From positions 451,906-515,905 of the forward strand of contig NZ_VLKN01000002.1 of assembly GCF_007830035.1 (NCBI RefSeq): a stretch of 64,000 nucleotides of DNA, written 5' to 3'. How positions within the stretch are numbered: the first letter of the stretch is position 1; the number at the start of each line of letters is the position of its first letter. This DNA is from Luteimonas cucumeris (lineage in GTDB: Bacteria; Pseudomonadota; Gammaproteobacteria; Xanthomonadales; Xanthomonadaceae). This document shows positions 40,701-48,814 of the stretch, one piece after another. The position numbers and the translations under genes were made by a program. The notes beneath the pieces were generated by a model, which saw only the letters and a program-made list of their open reading frames with translations, did no database searches and was not told the origin of the DNA.

Positions 40701-41543
40701 CGGCATATCCGATGTCGTGGCGCCATGCAGTGCCAACTGCTCGATCGCCGCGTCGACCGTCACGGTCATGAAACGATGTCCGCGCAGTTCGGCCCAGGCC
40801 TCGCCGCGGCCCTTGCCGCCATCGACGGAAACACCGGCAAAACGCAGCATCGGCGACCACACCGCCAGGTCGGCCTGCCGGGCAGCGAGATAGATGCGGC
40901 CGTCGCCGGATTCGCTGTCGAAATCGATCGCCGCATCCAGCGGCGCGGCATCGTCGCGCATCCGCGCACGCGCGCCGGCACGTACGCGGCTGCCGTCCAC
41001 GCGCACGCGCAGGTCGATGTCGGGCACGCGCGCATCGATGCCCAGCGAAGGCGCCACCAGCGCGAGGCTGGCGTCAATCACCTGCAGTTCGCCGAGCTTT
41101 TCCAGCGCCCGCAGCGGATCGCTGCCGGGTCGCTGCCCGGGCAGGCCGCGTATCGACCAGCGTCCGTCGTCGGCGCGCTCGAGGGTGAGATGCAGGCCAC
41201 GCACGCGCAGCTCGGTGAAGGAGCGACCCGGCAGCAGGCCTGCGTATTGCGCGACCAGGATTTCCGCGGTGCCGATCGGCAAGGCCTCATTGCCCTCGCC
41301 GATGCGCAGTCCATCCAGCCGCAACAGCGGTCCGCGTCGCGTCCACTGCGTTTCGACGTGGTCGAACGTCACCGGCCGCTGCGCGCGCTCGCTCAACCAC
41401 GCGGCGATCCTGTCGGGATGGCGCTCGGCCAGCGGCAACAGCTGGCTGGTCACGCCAGCCACCAGCGCCATCAGCACCAGCACGATGGCAAGCGTGTACC
41501 AGAAGCCCCGATGCAGCGAGCGCAGGTGAAGGCGCCAGCGCAT
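37725..41543 (-). CDS. yhdP: AsmA-like phospholipid transport protein YhdP
   Basis: YhdP belongs to the AsmA-like group (YhdP, TamB, YdbH), long beta-groove proteins anchored in the inner membrane and implicated in phospholipid delivery to the outer membrane. The 1272-residue product matches E. coli YhdP in length. One N-terminal membrane helix (WYTLAIVLVLMALVAGV, residues about 15-33) is followed by a repetitive beta-rich periplasmic region and a C-terminal AsmA-like domain with LLGLLSLTQLPRRL-like and FSKGFAFNEIAGNIEF segments. It sits between rng and tldD as in E. coli, with a heptamer hairpin upstream. Confidence 0.93.
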   Translation of the reverse strand: MRWRLHLRSLHRGFWYTLAIVLVLMALVAGVTSQLLPLAERHPDRIAAWLSERAQRPVTFDHVETQWTRRGPLLRLDGLRIGEGNEALPIGTAEILVAQYAGLLPGRSFTELRVRGLHLTLERADDGRWSIRGLPGQRPGSDPLRALEKLGELQVIDASLALVAPSLGIDARVPDIDLRVRVDGSRVRAGARARMRDDAAPLDAAIDFDSESGDGRIYLAARQADLAVWSPMLRFAGVSVDGGKGRGEAWAELRGHRFMTVTVDAAIEQLALHGATTSDMPTPPRVTFQHLQTRARWRIAEGGWRFDAPRLRIGSGNSEQSLDGLVLAGGQRYAVLADRVQVAPLLSVIALSDRLDAGLRRWLLAAKPVAGLDGVEIAGVRGGAMRAQGRITALGFAPVGNAPGLSRLSGDFVGDSDGFALRLDPQSGFVFDWPRGFGVPHPASLRGTVAGWREGDGWRIGSGDLYARGTDFGVRMRGGLWFQGDGTRPWIDIAAQLDESPVAAAKGFWVKHRMSPATVNWLDAALVGGHVRNGRAVVSGDLDDWPFRDRDGLFQADADLANATLKFQPDWPAAESLDGRLSFVADGFTVEGKASIAGVGIDKLQAGIPRFGKAELSVQADGAGDASKLLALLRQSPLREEHGETLDSVAASGPAQLTFGLWLPLHREAKGDKKVEGTVELAGAKLSDKRWQLAFDDVRGRVRYGHGGFDAERLQVMQEGQPGRLSLRAGDFVRDARQAFEAELQSSMTSKALLDRASQLAWLKPWLDGRSQWTAAVTIPRAAKGQAAEPSRLQLRSDLVGTALDLPAPLSKAAGVPLATTIDAALPLDSGEVKVSLGKRLALRSRSSGDRTGVRISLGTGTVAEPPPASGLIVGGRATTLDAIDWLSLAHGAGGEGAGLKLQQVDVVADQLKLFGSSFADTRLRAAPEAGATRIRVDGPALAGSLSVPDTQGAPVSGSFERVHWRFARPRIAPKADAEVVAAARADDVDPAKVPALSIDIADLRLNDGVFGTAKLRTRPVANGMRIEQLQTHSPKQRIDLEGEWLGQGAAARTRLGVTVDSSDVGALLAGAGFGQQVDGGKGRIRFDAQWPGAPSAFKLGALQGRLTLSASDGRLLEVEPGAGRVLGLLSLTQLPRRLMLDFSDFFSKGFAFNEIAGNIEFGEGHARSDDLVIDGPAAEIRIRGGADLRAQRFDQTIEVLPRTGNLLTVAGALAGGPVGAAIGAAANAVLNKPLGQMSAKTYRVTGPWKEPKVEVIGREQGLSRVQRPSSG

Positions 41544-41567
41544 CAGCGTGGTGCTCCGCGCTTTGCC

Positions 41568-41641
41568 GTGATTGGTGATTGGTAATTGGTGATTGGGAAG
41601 GACGTGCTTCTACGAATCACGAATCCCCAATCACGAATCCC
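41568..41641. repeat. Heptamer hairpin between rng and yhdP
   Basis: The left arm is GTGATTG/GTAATTG units from 41568 to about 41597. The right arm, to 41641, is ATCACGAATCCCC units complementary to it. It lies wholly between the rng stop (41646) and the yhdP start (41543) and could attenuate readthrough from rng into yhdP. Confidence 0.82.
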
Positions 41642-41645
41642 GGCC

Positions 41646-43244
41646 TCAAAGCAGCACGACATCGAACTGCTCCTGCAGGTACTGCTCGTCCGGCTGGAAG
41701 CGGATCGACTTGCCGAGGAACTCCTCGAGTTCGGCGACGGCCGCCGATTCCTCGTCGGTGATGCGCGCGACCACTTTCGGCGACGCGATCACCAGCAGGC
41801 GCGCGGCCTCGAACTGGCGCACGGCGCGGGTGATCTCGCGGAAGATCTCGTAGGTCACCGTCTCGCTGGTCTTGAGCATGCCGCGCCCGCCGCATTCGTG
41901 GCACGGCTCGCACAGCTGCCGCTCCAGGCTTTCGACGGTGCGCTTGCGCGTCATCTCGACCAGGCCCAGCGGCGAGAAGTCGTAGACGGTGGTCTTGGCG
42001 TGGTCCTTGACCAGCGACTTCTCCAGCGTGCGCAGCACCTGGCGGCGATGCTCGACGTCGACCATGTCGATGAAGTCGATGATGATGATGCCGCCGAGGT
42101 TGCGCAGGCGCAGTTGCCGCGCCACCGCCTGCGCGGCCTCGAGGTTGGTGCGGTACACCGTTTCCTCGAGATTGCGCTGGCCCAGGAACGAACCGGTGTT
42201 GACGTCGACCGTGGTCATCGCCTCGGTCTGGTCGATCACCAGGTAGCCGCCGGACTTCAGCGGCACCTGTTTTTCCAGCGCGTGCTGCAGCTCGTCCTCG
42301 ACGCCGTACATGTCGAAGATCGGACGCGCGCCGCCGTAGTGCTCGATCTTCTCGGCCAGGCCCGGCATGTACTGCGCGGCGAACTCGCGCAGCTTGTCGC
42401 AGGTCTCGCGCGAATCGACCTTCACCTTCTCCACGTCGCGCCGGATCAGGTCGCGCACCGCGCGCATCGGCAGGTTGAGATCCTCGTACACGGCCGCGCC
42501 GACGCGCGCATCGCGCGAACGCTGTTCGACCAATGCCCAGGCGCGGCTCAGGTAGGCGATGTCCTCCGCCAGTGCCTCGGCCGGCTGGCCCTCCGCATTG
42601 GTGCGCACGATGTAGCCTTGTTCGGCACCACGCTTCGTGGTTGCCGGCGTCGCTTCGCGCACCAGGTCGGCGACCGTGGCGTCAGCCAGCGGAGCGATGC
42701 CGATGCTTTCCAATACCGCCGCTTCAGACGGCCGCGCGAACCCGGCCAGTTCGGACACCAGCGTCTTCAGTCGCGCACGCTCGGCCTCGTCCTCGATCCG
42801 CGCCGACACGCCGACCACGCGCGACTGCGGCAGCAGTACGAGATAGCGCGACGGAATGCTGAGCTGCGTGGTCAGGCGCGCGCCCTTGCTGCCGATCGGA
42901 TCCTTGACCACCTGCACGATCACTTCCTGGCCTTCGCGCACCAGTTCGGTGATCGGCCTGGGCAATGCCGGCGGCAGCGGTGCTTCGTCGGCGCCCTCGC
43001 CATGGTTGACCGGCACCGGCCGCACGATGTCGTTGGCATGCAGGAACGCAGCGCGATCCAGTCCGATCTCGACGAACGCGGCCTGCATGCCGGGCATCAC
43101 CCGCTGCACGCGGCCCTTGTAGATGTTGCCGACCACGCCGCGGCGCCAGCCGCGCTCGATGTGCAGTTCCTGCAGCATGCCGTTCTCGACCACGGCGACG
43201 CGGGTCTCGCGCGGGGTGACGTTGACCAGGATCTCTTCGGTCAT
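41646..43244 (-). CDS. rng: Ribonuclease G
   Basis: RNase G is the endoribonuclease that matures the 16S rRNA 5' end and degrades some mRNAs. The 532-residue product opens [17 protein letters not shown], has an S1 domain ([23 protein letters not shown]), and the catalytic DNase I-like region with IIIDFIDM and the metal-binding aspartates. The zinc-link CxxC is [14 protein letters not shown] 43244 was chosen because it overlaps the maf stop as ATGA and matches the family start; a longer in-frame extension lies inside maf. A long RNase E-type C-terminal scaffold is absent. Confidence 0.95.
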   Translation of the reverse strand: MTEEILVNVTPRETRVAVVENGMLQELHIERGWRRGVVGNIYKGRVQRVMPGMQAAFVEIGLDRAAFLHANDIVRPVPVNHGEGADEAPLPPALPRPITELVREGQEVIVQVVKDPIGSKGARLTTQLSIPSRYLVLLPQSRVVGVSARIEDEAERARLKTLVSELAGFARPSEAAVLESIGIAPLADATVADLVREATPATTKRGAEQGYIVRTNAEGQPAEALAEDIAYLSRAWALVEQRSRDARVGAAVYEDLNLPMRAVRDLIRRDVEKVKVDSRETCDKLREFAAQYMPGLAEKIEHYGGARPIFDMYGVEDELQHALEKQVPLKSGGYLVIDQTEAMTTVDVNTGSFLGQRNLEETVYRTNLEAAQAVARQLRLRNLGGIIIIDFIDMVDVEHRRQVLRTLEKSLVKDHAKTTVYDFSPLGLVEMTRKRTVESLERQLCEPCHECGGRGMLKTSETVTYEIFREITRAVRQFEAARLLVIASPKVVARITDEESAAVAELEEFLGKSIRFQPDEQYLQEQFDVVLL

Positions 43245-43891
43245 GGCGAGTGTGCCGGGGACTGGGAGCTGGGGGCTGGGGGCTGGACGACATCGCGCCG
43301 TCCAACGCCCTGGCCGTCGACCCTGCCTTTGATCCCGAACTGCCGCAGCAGCTGCGCCGTCTCGTACAGCGGTAGGCCCATCACGCCGGAGTAGCTGCCG
43401 GACAGGTGCGCGACGAAGGCCTGCGCGCGGCCCTGGATGGAGTACGCACCGGCGCGGCCCTGCCATTCGTCGCCGGCCAGGTAGGCGGCGATGTCGTCCT
43501 CGTCGAGCGTGGCGAAGGTCACCTCCGACAACGACAGCGACTGCGCCTCGCGGCCGGCCGACACCAGCGACAGCGCGGACAGCACGCGGTGGCTGCGTCC
43601 CGACAGGCGCCGCAGCATCGCCGCCGCGTCGGCGGCATCGCGCGGCTTGCCGAAGACCTCGTCGTCCAGCACCACTTCGGTGTCGCCGCCGAGCACGACG
43701 GCATTCGCCACGGCGACCACGCGCAGCAGGCCGGCGCCGGCCTTCTCGCGGGCGACGCGGCGCACGTAATCCTCGGGCGCTTCGCCGGGGCCACGGTGCT
43801 CGGGAATGTCGATGTCGAGCAGGCCGAAATCCAGGCCCAGGCGGGCCAGCAGTTCCGAGCGTCGGGGGGATTTCGAGGCGAGATAAAGCAT
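43241..43891 (-). CDS. maf: Maf-family nucleotide pyrophosphatase
   Basis: Maf/YhdE proteins hydrolyse non-canonical or modified nucleoside triphosphates. The family start [15 protein letters not shown] is at residue 1 when ATG 43891 is used, and the conserved [18 protein letters not shown] and [11 protein letters not shown] blocks are present. Length is 216 residues. The last 15 or so residues ([13 protein letters not shown]) are Pro/Ser-rich and read from a heptamer repeat, beyond the folded domain. The stop overlaps the rng start as ATGA. The order maf-rng-yhdP-tldD is the conserved one. Confidence 0.94.
   Translation of the reverse strand: MLYLASKSPRRSELLARLGLDFGLLDIDIPEHRGPGEAPEDYVRRVAREKAGAGLLRVVAVANAVVLGGDTEVVLDDEVFGKPRDAADAAAMLRRLSGRSHRVLSALSLVSAGREAQSLSLSEVTFATLDEDDIAAYLAGDEWQGRAGAYSIQGRAQAFVAHLSGSYSGVMGLPLYETAQLLRQFGIKGRVDGQGVGRRDVVQPPAPSSQSPAHSP
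43257..43287. repeat. Single-armed heptamer repeat at the 3' end of maf
   Basis: Units GGGGACT, GGGAGCT, GGGGGCT and GGGGGCT follow each other and are translated as the Maf C-terminus. No complementary arm was seen nearby, unlike the other heptamer loci. Confidence 0.6.
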
Positions 43892-44010
43892 CCGGGGAAG
43901 AATAACCCGCGCCACCGCGGCCAAGCCCGCCGCGCGCTTAACCCCGACCCGGCTCACGGGCCGTTAACTGCAATCCGAACAACCTGTCACACATCCCCGA
44001 GGAGACCTCC

Positions 44011-44760
44011 ATGCGTTTTGCCGCTTTGCGTCCGTTGCTGCTTGCCTCCGCCCTTGCCACGAGCCTGTTGATGACCTCCGCCTGTGCCCAGACCGCCGCT
44101 CCGGGCGGCTATGCGATCCCCACCGACGGCACCCTGCTCTCCGTTTCGGCCCAGGCCGAATCCAGGCGCGTCCCGGACGTGGCCACGATCTCCGCCGGCG
44201 TGGTCACGCAGGCGGCCGATGCCAATGCAGCGATGCGCCAGAACGCCGAGCAGATGGCCAAGGTGGTCGCCGCGATCAAGGCCGCCGGCATCGCCGAGCG
44301 CGACGTGCAGACCAGCGGCATCAGCGTCAGCCCGCAGTACAAGTACGTCGAGAACCAGGCGCCGGCGATCACCGGCTACCAGGCCAGCAACACGGTCAGC
44401 CTGAAGGTGCGCGACATCGCCAAGCTCGGCCAGGTGCTCGACACGCTGGTCGCGCAGGGCGCCAACCAGGTCAACGGCCCCAGCTTCGAAGTCGACAAGC
44501 CCGAGGAAGCCTACGACGAGGCGCGTCGCGCGGCGCTGGAAAAGGCGCAGGCGCGCGCCGAGATGTACGCCAAGACGATGGGACTGAAGGTGCGCCGCGT
44601 GGTCAGCATCTCCGAGAACAGCGGCGGCTTCCCGCGGCCAGTGCCGATGATGGCGATGGCGCGCGCGGAGAAGGCCGGCTACGCGGCGGACACCTCGGTG
44701 TCGCCGGGCGAGACCACGCTGTCGATCACGCTGGACGTGGTGTACGAGCTGGGACGCTGA
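44011..44760 (+). CDS. SIMPL-domain (DUF541) periplasmic protein
   Basis: A 249-residue exported protein of the SIMPL/DUF541 family, which includes E. coli YggE and is linked to oxidative stress tolerance. The signal region ends near LLMTSACAQ; the cysteine lacks a good lipobox, so either secretion or lipidation is possible. The domain has SVSAQAESRRVPDVATISAGV, then VQTSGISVSPQYKY and the C-terminal DVVYEL. GAGGAGA lies seven bases before ATG 44011. It is divergent from maf. A tiny proline-rich frame follows after one base. Confidence 0.87.
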   Translation: MRFAALRPLLLASALATSLLMTSACAQTAAPGGYAIPTDGTLLSVSAQAESRRVPDVATISAGVVTQAADANAAMRQNAEQMAKVVAAIKAAGIAERDVQTSGISVSPQYKYVENQAPAITGYQASNTVSLKVRDIAKLGQVLDTLVAQGANQVNGPSFEVDKPEEAYDEARRAALEKAQARAEMYAKTMGLKVRRVVSISENSGGFPRPVPMMAMARAEKAGYAADTSVSPGETTLSITLDVVYELGR

Positions 44761-44761
44761 G

Positions 44762-44959
44762 ATGAAGCGTCGCGACGACAAGACCCGTCCGCCGTCGCCG
44801 GATCCCAGGCCCGGGCACAACCCGGGCTATGCGGAACCGCAGCCACGCGACCGCGAGGATGCGCGCACGCCGGCGAAACGCCCGCCGCCGCCGCATCCGG
44901 ACGAGCGCGACCTGCAGCGCGATCCGGAAGAAGACGGAAAGCCGAAAGACGCCGGTTGA
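44762..44959 (+). CDS. Small proline-rich, charged hypothetical protein
   Basis: A 65-codon frame starting one base after the SIMPL gene stop. The product is almost entirely Pro, Arg, Asp, Glu and Lys (MKRRDDKTRPPSPDPRPG…), so it would be disordered. GGGA precedes the ATG at a usable distance. Codon use in such GC-rich sequence does not discriminate well. It could be a genuine coupled small protein or a chance frame. A GCAGGCG/CGCCTGC hairpin follows at 44962-44980. Confidence 0.45.
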   Translation: MKRRDDKTRPPSPDPRPGHNPGYAEPQPRDREDARTPAKRPPPPHPDERDLQRDPEEDGKPKDAG

Positions 44960-44961
44960 GC

Positions 44962-45078
44962 GCAGGCGCGCTTCGCCTGCCTCGCAGCATGCGCCGCTGC
45001 GTCGTTGCACTTGTACTTTTTTGATGCCTTTGCGCCGCGGACGCAAGTCCGATCGTGCGCGCAGCGCACGCTGCGCGC
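44962..45078. other. Gap before the TonB-like gene with two hairpins
   Basis: The 298-base interval 44960-45257 shows no gene. It contains the hairpin GCAGGCG/CGCCTGC (44962-44980), a TACTTTTTTG run, and a longer GCGCGCAGCG/CGCTGCGCGC palindrome at 45057-45078. The remainder up to a strong GGAGG ribosome-binding site shows no clear promoter. Confidence 0.5.
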
Positions 45079-45257
45079 AGATCGCCGTTCGTCAGGAACG
45101 CACGCCGCACATCGACCCCGTCACCTGTCCTGCACACGCCTGCGGCGCAATTTGGAATCGCAGTCGGGTAGCGCGCCGGTCAGGGGCGACGGTTTCAACC
45201 CCGCTTCCTCCGTCGGTGCGTTGGCAATCACGCAGGCGATAACCTTGGAGGTGGGTC

Positions 45258-45944
45258 ATGGTCCTTTCGCAACACCGCGGCTTCCGCTTTTCGCTGTCCG
45301 ACACCGGTGCCGAAGACGCACCCAATCCCTTGCGCATTGCCGCGACCAGCACCGCGATCGCGGTGCACGCGGTGGCCCTGCTGGTATTGCTCGCACCCGT
45401 CGCGGCACCGCCGGCGATCGAGGAGACGGACGTGATCCGGCCCGTGCTGACCTGGCCGAAGGACGTGATACCGCCACCGCCATTGCCGCCCATCGAGGTG
45501 CCCGTCGTCAGGACGCCGCCACGGACGCAGGCCCCCGCCCTGCAGCCACGGCCGGACGTCGTGCCGGTGGACGCGCCGATCGTCAGCGACCTGGGCACGG
45601 AGGCCTTCGTTCCGACGGAAGACGCAGGCCCAGTCGCGCCCGACATCACCGGGCCCGGCCCGGTAGCCGCGATGCGCCTCGAATACGACGAGGCGCCCGC
45701 ACCCACCTATCCGCGCGATGCGCTGCGCCAAGGACTGCAGGGCGTGGTCATGCTGCAGGTGACGGTGGATGTCGACGGGCGCCCGATCGATGTCGTGGTG
45801 GCACAAAGCAGCGGCCATCGCGATCTCGACGTCGCGGCGCGCCAGCAGGTTCTCAAGCGCTGGCGCTTCCGGCCGGCGATGAAGGACGGGCGCGCGGTGC
45901 AGGCGGTCGGCCTGGTGCCGGTGGATTTCACGCTGAAGCGCTGA
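45258..45944 (+). CDS. TonB-like energy transducer protein
   Basis: A 228-residue protein with the TonB plan: a membrane anchor at residues about 27-49, a proline-rich periplasmic spacer (DVIPPPPLPPIEVPVV), and a C-terminal TonB domain with YPRDALRQGLQGVVMLQVTVD and RWRFRPAMKDGRAV. TonB transmits proton-motive force to outer-membrane receptors. No exbB or exbD is nearby, so it is probably one of several TonB paralogues. The start has GGAGG seven bases upstream. A perfect hairpin follows the gene. Confidence 0.9.
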   Translation: MVLSQHRGFRFSLSDTGAEDAPNPLRIAATSTAIAVHAVALLVLLAPVAAPPAIEETDVIRPVLTWPKDVIPPPPLPPIEVPVVRTPPRTQAPALQPRPDVVPVDAPIVSDLGTEAFVPTEDAGPVAPDITGPGPVAAMRLEYDEAPAPTYPRDALRQGLQGVVMLQVTVDVDGRPIDVVVAQSSGHRDLDVAARQQVLKRWRFRPAMKDGRAVQAVGLVPVDFTLKR

Positions 45945-45973
45945 GCAGGACCGCACGAACTGCCAACGCCTCG

Positions 45974-46006
45974 ATCAAGCCGACTGCGAAGCAGGGTCGG
46001 CTTGAT
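45974..46006 (+). terminator. Hairpin after the TonB-like gene
   Basis: Perfect 11-base arms ATCAAGCCGAC and GTCGGCTTGAT enclose an 11-base loop, 29 bases after the stop. There is no T tract, so termination strength is uncertain. Confidence 0.6.
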
Positions 46007-46118
46007 TGAAGGCTCGACGCGGGGATCGCGTGGTTCCACGCCCGACGGTTGGCCCGCCTGACCTCGTCGCTGGCCCGGGGCACCGCAGCAGAGGCGGATG
46101 ACGGGCCAACCGCGGCAC

Positions 46119-46420
46119 GAAAAGCGCCGGGCACGGCCCTTTCTGCGGCTGCCGAGGCCGGAAAAGTGCCGACGCAGGCCTGAAAAGTGCCGATCATGCC
46201 GCTCGCAGGGCCACGTCCGGCACTTTTTGCGCCGCGCGAGCCGGAAATTCGTCACGGGCCGGACGGGGAAAGTGGCACGCGCGGCACTTCCAGTGCCGGC
46301 GACGACCCCGGAAGTGTCGCCGGTGGCGAAAAAAGCGCCACGCGTGGCGCTTTCCCAGTATGAGGACGAGATCGAACGCGACGACGGAAGCGAAAAAAGC
46401 GTCGCGTGAGCCACTTCGAG
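46119..46420. repeat. Cluster of GAAAAGTGCC-type direct and inverted motifs
   Basis: The 540-base gap between the TonB hairpin and rlmH has no convincing gene but a dense set of related words. GAAAAGCGCC is at 46119, GAAAAGTGCCGA at 46161 and 46182, GGCACTTTTT at 46219, GGAAAGTGGCAC…GGCACTTCC at 46267-46291, and GAAAAAAGCGCCACG at 46328. Most can form hairpins ending in a T run when read on the minus strand. They may be degenerate copies of one terminator-like unit. Confidence 0.6.
46328..46353 (-). terminator. Minus-strand intrinsic terminator downstream of rlmH
   Basis: AAAGCGCCACG|CGTGGCGCTTT is a perfect 22-base palindrome at 46332-46353. Read on the minus strand it is followed by T residues (six in a row including the stem end), a good intrinsic terminator for transcripts leaving rlmH at 46548. 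A weaker variant GACGCTTTTTTCGC lies closer to rlmH near 46392-46406. Confidence 0.6.
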
Positions 46421-46547
46421 CGCCAAGGGACGCAATCACGCACCCTGTCGCCGCGGGCCAGCCGCCCTTTCCGGCACCGGAAACGCAACGCGCCCGGCGC
46501 CGACACGTCTCGCCGCCACGTTTAAATCCAGCGATCAGGGCCCGCGA

Positions 46548-47018
46548 TCAGGCCCGATGGTAGGGATGGTTCGCCAGCAGCGCCGCGGCGCGGTACAGCT
46601 GCTCGGCGACCAGCAATCGCACCAGCATGTGCGGCAGGGTCAGCGGTCCCAGCGACCAGCTTTCGTCGGCACGCGACAGCACGTCCGCGGCATGCCCTTC
46701 CGGGCCGCCGATCAGGAAGGCGAGGTCGCGGCCCAGTCCACGCCAATGCTCCAGCCGCTGCGCGAGCTGTTCCGACGTATGCGCCTTGCCGCGACCATCG
46801 AGGGCGACCACCTGCGTGTTCTTCGGCAGCGCGGCCAGCACGCGCCCGCCTTCGTCCTGCATCGCGCGTGCGGCATCGCGACCCTTGCCGCGCAGGCCCG
46901 GCTCGATCTCCACCAGTTCGAACGGCAGCCAGTGCGACAGCCGCTTCTGGTATTCGGCGAAGCCCTGCGCCACCCACGTCGGCGCGCGCTCGCCGACGGC
47001 GATCAGTCTTGCTTTCAT
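46548..47018 (-). CDS. rlmH: 23S rRNA (pseudouridine1915-N3)-methyltransferase
   Basis: RlmH is a SPOUT methyltransferase that methylates pseudouridine 1915 in helix 69 of 23S rRNA on assembled ribosomes. The 156-residue product matches the family length. It has MKARLIAVGERAPTWV at the start, VVALDGRGK, the knot-forming FLIGGPEGH and the C-terminal LPHMLVRLLVAEQLYRA and NHPYHR. Usually it directly follows rsfS; here a phoX gene on the opposite strand has been placed between them, 133 bases from the rlmH start. Confidence 0.97.
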   Translation of the reverse strand: MKARLIAVGERAPTWVAQGFAEYQKRLSHWLPFELVEIEPGLRGKGRDAARAMQDEGGRVLAALPKNTQVVALDGRGKAHTSEQLAQRLEHWRGLGRDLAFLIGGPEGHAADVLSRADESWSLGPLTLPHMLVRLLVAEQLYRAAALLANHPYHRA

Positions 47019-47086
47019 CGCCGCATGTTAGCGATTCGACCGGCGCATGCGGGCAGTGGGTCGCGCTTCCCGGCATCGACACCGCA

Positions 47087-47104
47087 TTGTCATATTCCGG
47101 TTAT
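47087..47104 (+). promoter_or_regulatory. Pho-box-like sequence upstream of phoX
   Basis: TTGTCAT, four bases, CGGTTAT resembles the PhoB box of two CTGTCAT-type half sites spaced by four bases (six and five of seven matches). It lies 48 bases before the ATG, with a possible TAGTGT -10 at 47115-47120. Regulation by phosphate starvation is known for PhoX enzymes; here it is only suggested. Confidence 0.3.
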
Positions 47105-47151
47105 GGCGGCTGCCTAGTGTCAGGGACTCCCCCAGCAAGCAGGAGTTGCAC

Positions 47152-48717
47152 ATGCAAGCAGTCGATCACTCCCGCCGCCAGGTACTCAAGGGCAGCGCCG
47201 CGGCGATGGCCGTGGGCGCCATCGGCAGTCTTGGTGCGTTGTACACGCGCCAGGCGCTCGCCGCCGCCGGCGATCCGACGCGGACCACGCCCATTCCCAG
47301 TCCCTATGGCGCGCTCGCCCCCGTCGCCGACCAGAGCACCGGCCTGCCGCTGCTGCAGTTGCCGCCGGGTTTCAGCTACAAGTCCTTCAGCTGGAGCGGC
47401 GACCCGATGGTCGACGGCCGCCCCGGCCCCGATCGCCATGACGGCATGGCGGTGATGCAGCGCGTTCGCGGCCATGGCCACGACCACGATCGCGACCTCC
47501 GCCATGATCGCCACCACCATCGCCACGGCCACGGCCCGGAACTGGTGCTGATCCGCAACCACGAAGTCGGCGGCGGCACGCCGATCCTGGCACCGGGCAT
47601 GTACGACACTGGCGATATCGGCGGCGGCCAGGTGGCAGGCGGCGGCACCACCACGCTGCGCTGGCGCAAGGGCGAATGGCTGGAGACCGAGGCCAGCCTC
47701 GGCGGCACCCTGGTCAACTGTGCCGGCGGCCTGACGCCGTGGGGCACCTGGCTGAGCTGCGAGGAAATCAAGACCGACCAGGTATCCAGCACCGGCAAGA
47801 AGCACGGCTACGTGTTCGAGGTCGACCCGCGCGCCGAGCGCACCACCGGCCGTCCGCTGGTCGGGCTGGGCCGCTTCAGCCATGAAGCCGTCGCGGTCGA
47901 TCCGCGCACCGGCATCGTCTATCTGACCGAGGACGACCGCAACAAGTCCGGCCTGTACCGCTTCATCCCCGACGACCGGCGCGGCCGCAACGGTTCGCTC
48001 GAGAACGGTGGCCGGCTGCAGGCCGCACGCGTGCGCGGCAGGCCCAATGCCGACCTCACCGTGGCCACGATCGGCACCGAATACGCGCTGGACTGGGTCG
48101 ACATCGCCGATCCGGACCTCGGCGCGATCGTGGCGCCGGGCGGCTTCCCGGACATCTCCAGCGGCGAGACCCTCAGCGGCCCGTTCGCGCAGGGCTGGAG
48201 CGAAGGCGCGCTGCGCATGAGCCGCGGCGAAGGCATCTGGTACAGCCACGGCAAGATGTTCATCGTCGACACCAGCACCGGCGTCGACGGCCAGGGACGC
48301 AAGGGTCGTGGCAACGGTTCGGTGTGGGTGCTCGATCTCGCCCGCCAGCGCCTGCACGCGCTGTTCGTCAGCGGCGACCAACTGGCCGCGCACAATCCCG
48401 ACAACATCACGGTCAGCCCGCGCGGCGGCGTGGTGCTGTGCGAGGACGGCGGCGAGAGTCCCGACGAGTACGGCCCGGGGGCGCGCATGATCGGCCTCAC
48501 CCGCCATGGCGAATCCTTCTACCTGTGCAAGAACAATGTCGAACTGACCTCGAGCCAGATCGAGAACGCCGACAAGACGATCTCCGAAGGCGATTACCGC
48601 GGCAGCGAGTTCTGCGGCGCGTGCTGGGCGCCGGACGGACGCACGCTGTTCGTGAACATCCAGTCGCCGGGCATCACCCTGGCCATCACCGGGCCGTGGC
48701 TGCACGGTCCGCTGTAA
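47152..48717 (+). CDS. phoX: PhoX-family (DUF839) alkaline phosphatase-like protein, Tat-exported
   Basis: PhoX enzymes are calcium/iron-dependent periplasmic phosphatases. The 521-residue product has a twin-arginine signal SRRQVLKG at residues 7-14 followed by a hydrophobic stretch, as expected for Tat export with cofactor. The DUF839 region includes LIRNHEVGGGTP, AGGLTPWGTWLSCEE, GRFSHEAVAVDP and LYRFIPDD. A strongly His/Asp/Arg-rich insertion occupies residues about 104-128. The ribosome-binding site is AGGAG. It is inserted between rlmH and rsfS. Phosphatase activity is inferred from the family; many members are untested. Confidence 0.86.
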   Translation: MQAVDHSRRQVLKGSAAAMAVGAIGSLGALYTRQALAAAGDPTRTTPIPSPYGALAPVADQSTGLPLLQLPPGFSYKSFSWSGDPMVDGRPGPDRHDGMAVMQRVRGHGHDHDRDLRHDRHHHRHGHGPELVLIRNHEVGGGTPILAPGMYDTGDIGGGQVAGGGTTTLRWRKGEWLETEASLGGTLVNCAGGLTPWGTWLSCEEIKTDQVSSTGKKHGYVFEVDPRAERTTGRPLVGLGRFSHEAVAVDPRTGIVYLTEDDRNKSGLYRFIPDDRRGRNGSLENGGRLQAARVRGRPNADLTVATIGTEYALDWVDIADPDLGAIVAPGGFPDISSGETLSGPFAQGWSEGALRMSRGEGIWYSHGKMFIVDTSTGVDGQGRKGRGNGSVWVLDLARQRLHALFVSGDQLAAHNPDNITVSPRGGVVLCEDGGESPDEYGPGARMIGLTRHGESFYLCKNNVELTSSQIENADKTISEGDYRGSEFCGACWAPDGRTLFVNIQSPGITLAITGPWLHGPL

Positions 48718-48738
48718 GCGTCGCCGCTATTGCAGAAC

Positions 48739-48768
48739 GACCAACGGCGCCGGAAGGCGCCGTTGGTC
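48739..48768. terminator. Bidirectional hairpin between phoX and rsfS
   Basis: A perfect 13-base stem GACCAACGGCGCC/GGCGCCGTTGGTC closes on a GGAA tetraloop. It lies between convergent phoX and rsfS. No T run follows on either strand. Confidence 0.68.
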
Positions 48769-48814
48769 TGCAGTGGCTGCGTGGAGCGGGAAACTGCTCC
48801 GCGTTACGAATGGC

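Noticed and set aside
45005-46009. Long + strand frame running through the TonB-like gene in another phase
   Set aside because: The alternative phase (45258-45944) has a strong ribosome-binding site and a clear TonB domain; the long frame is Arg-rich shadow sequence.
46098-46409. Open + strand frame of 103 codons between the TonB-like gene and rlmH
   Set aside because: Its translation simply reflects the GAAAAGTGCC repeat cluster (repeated PEKCR-type words); no ribosome-binding site or domain is visible.
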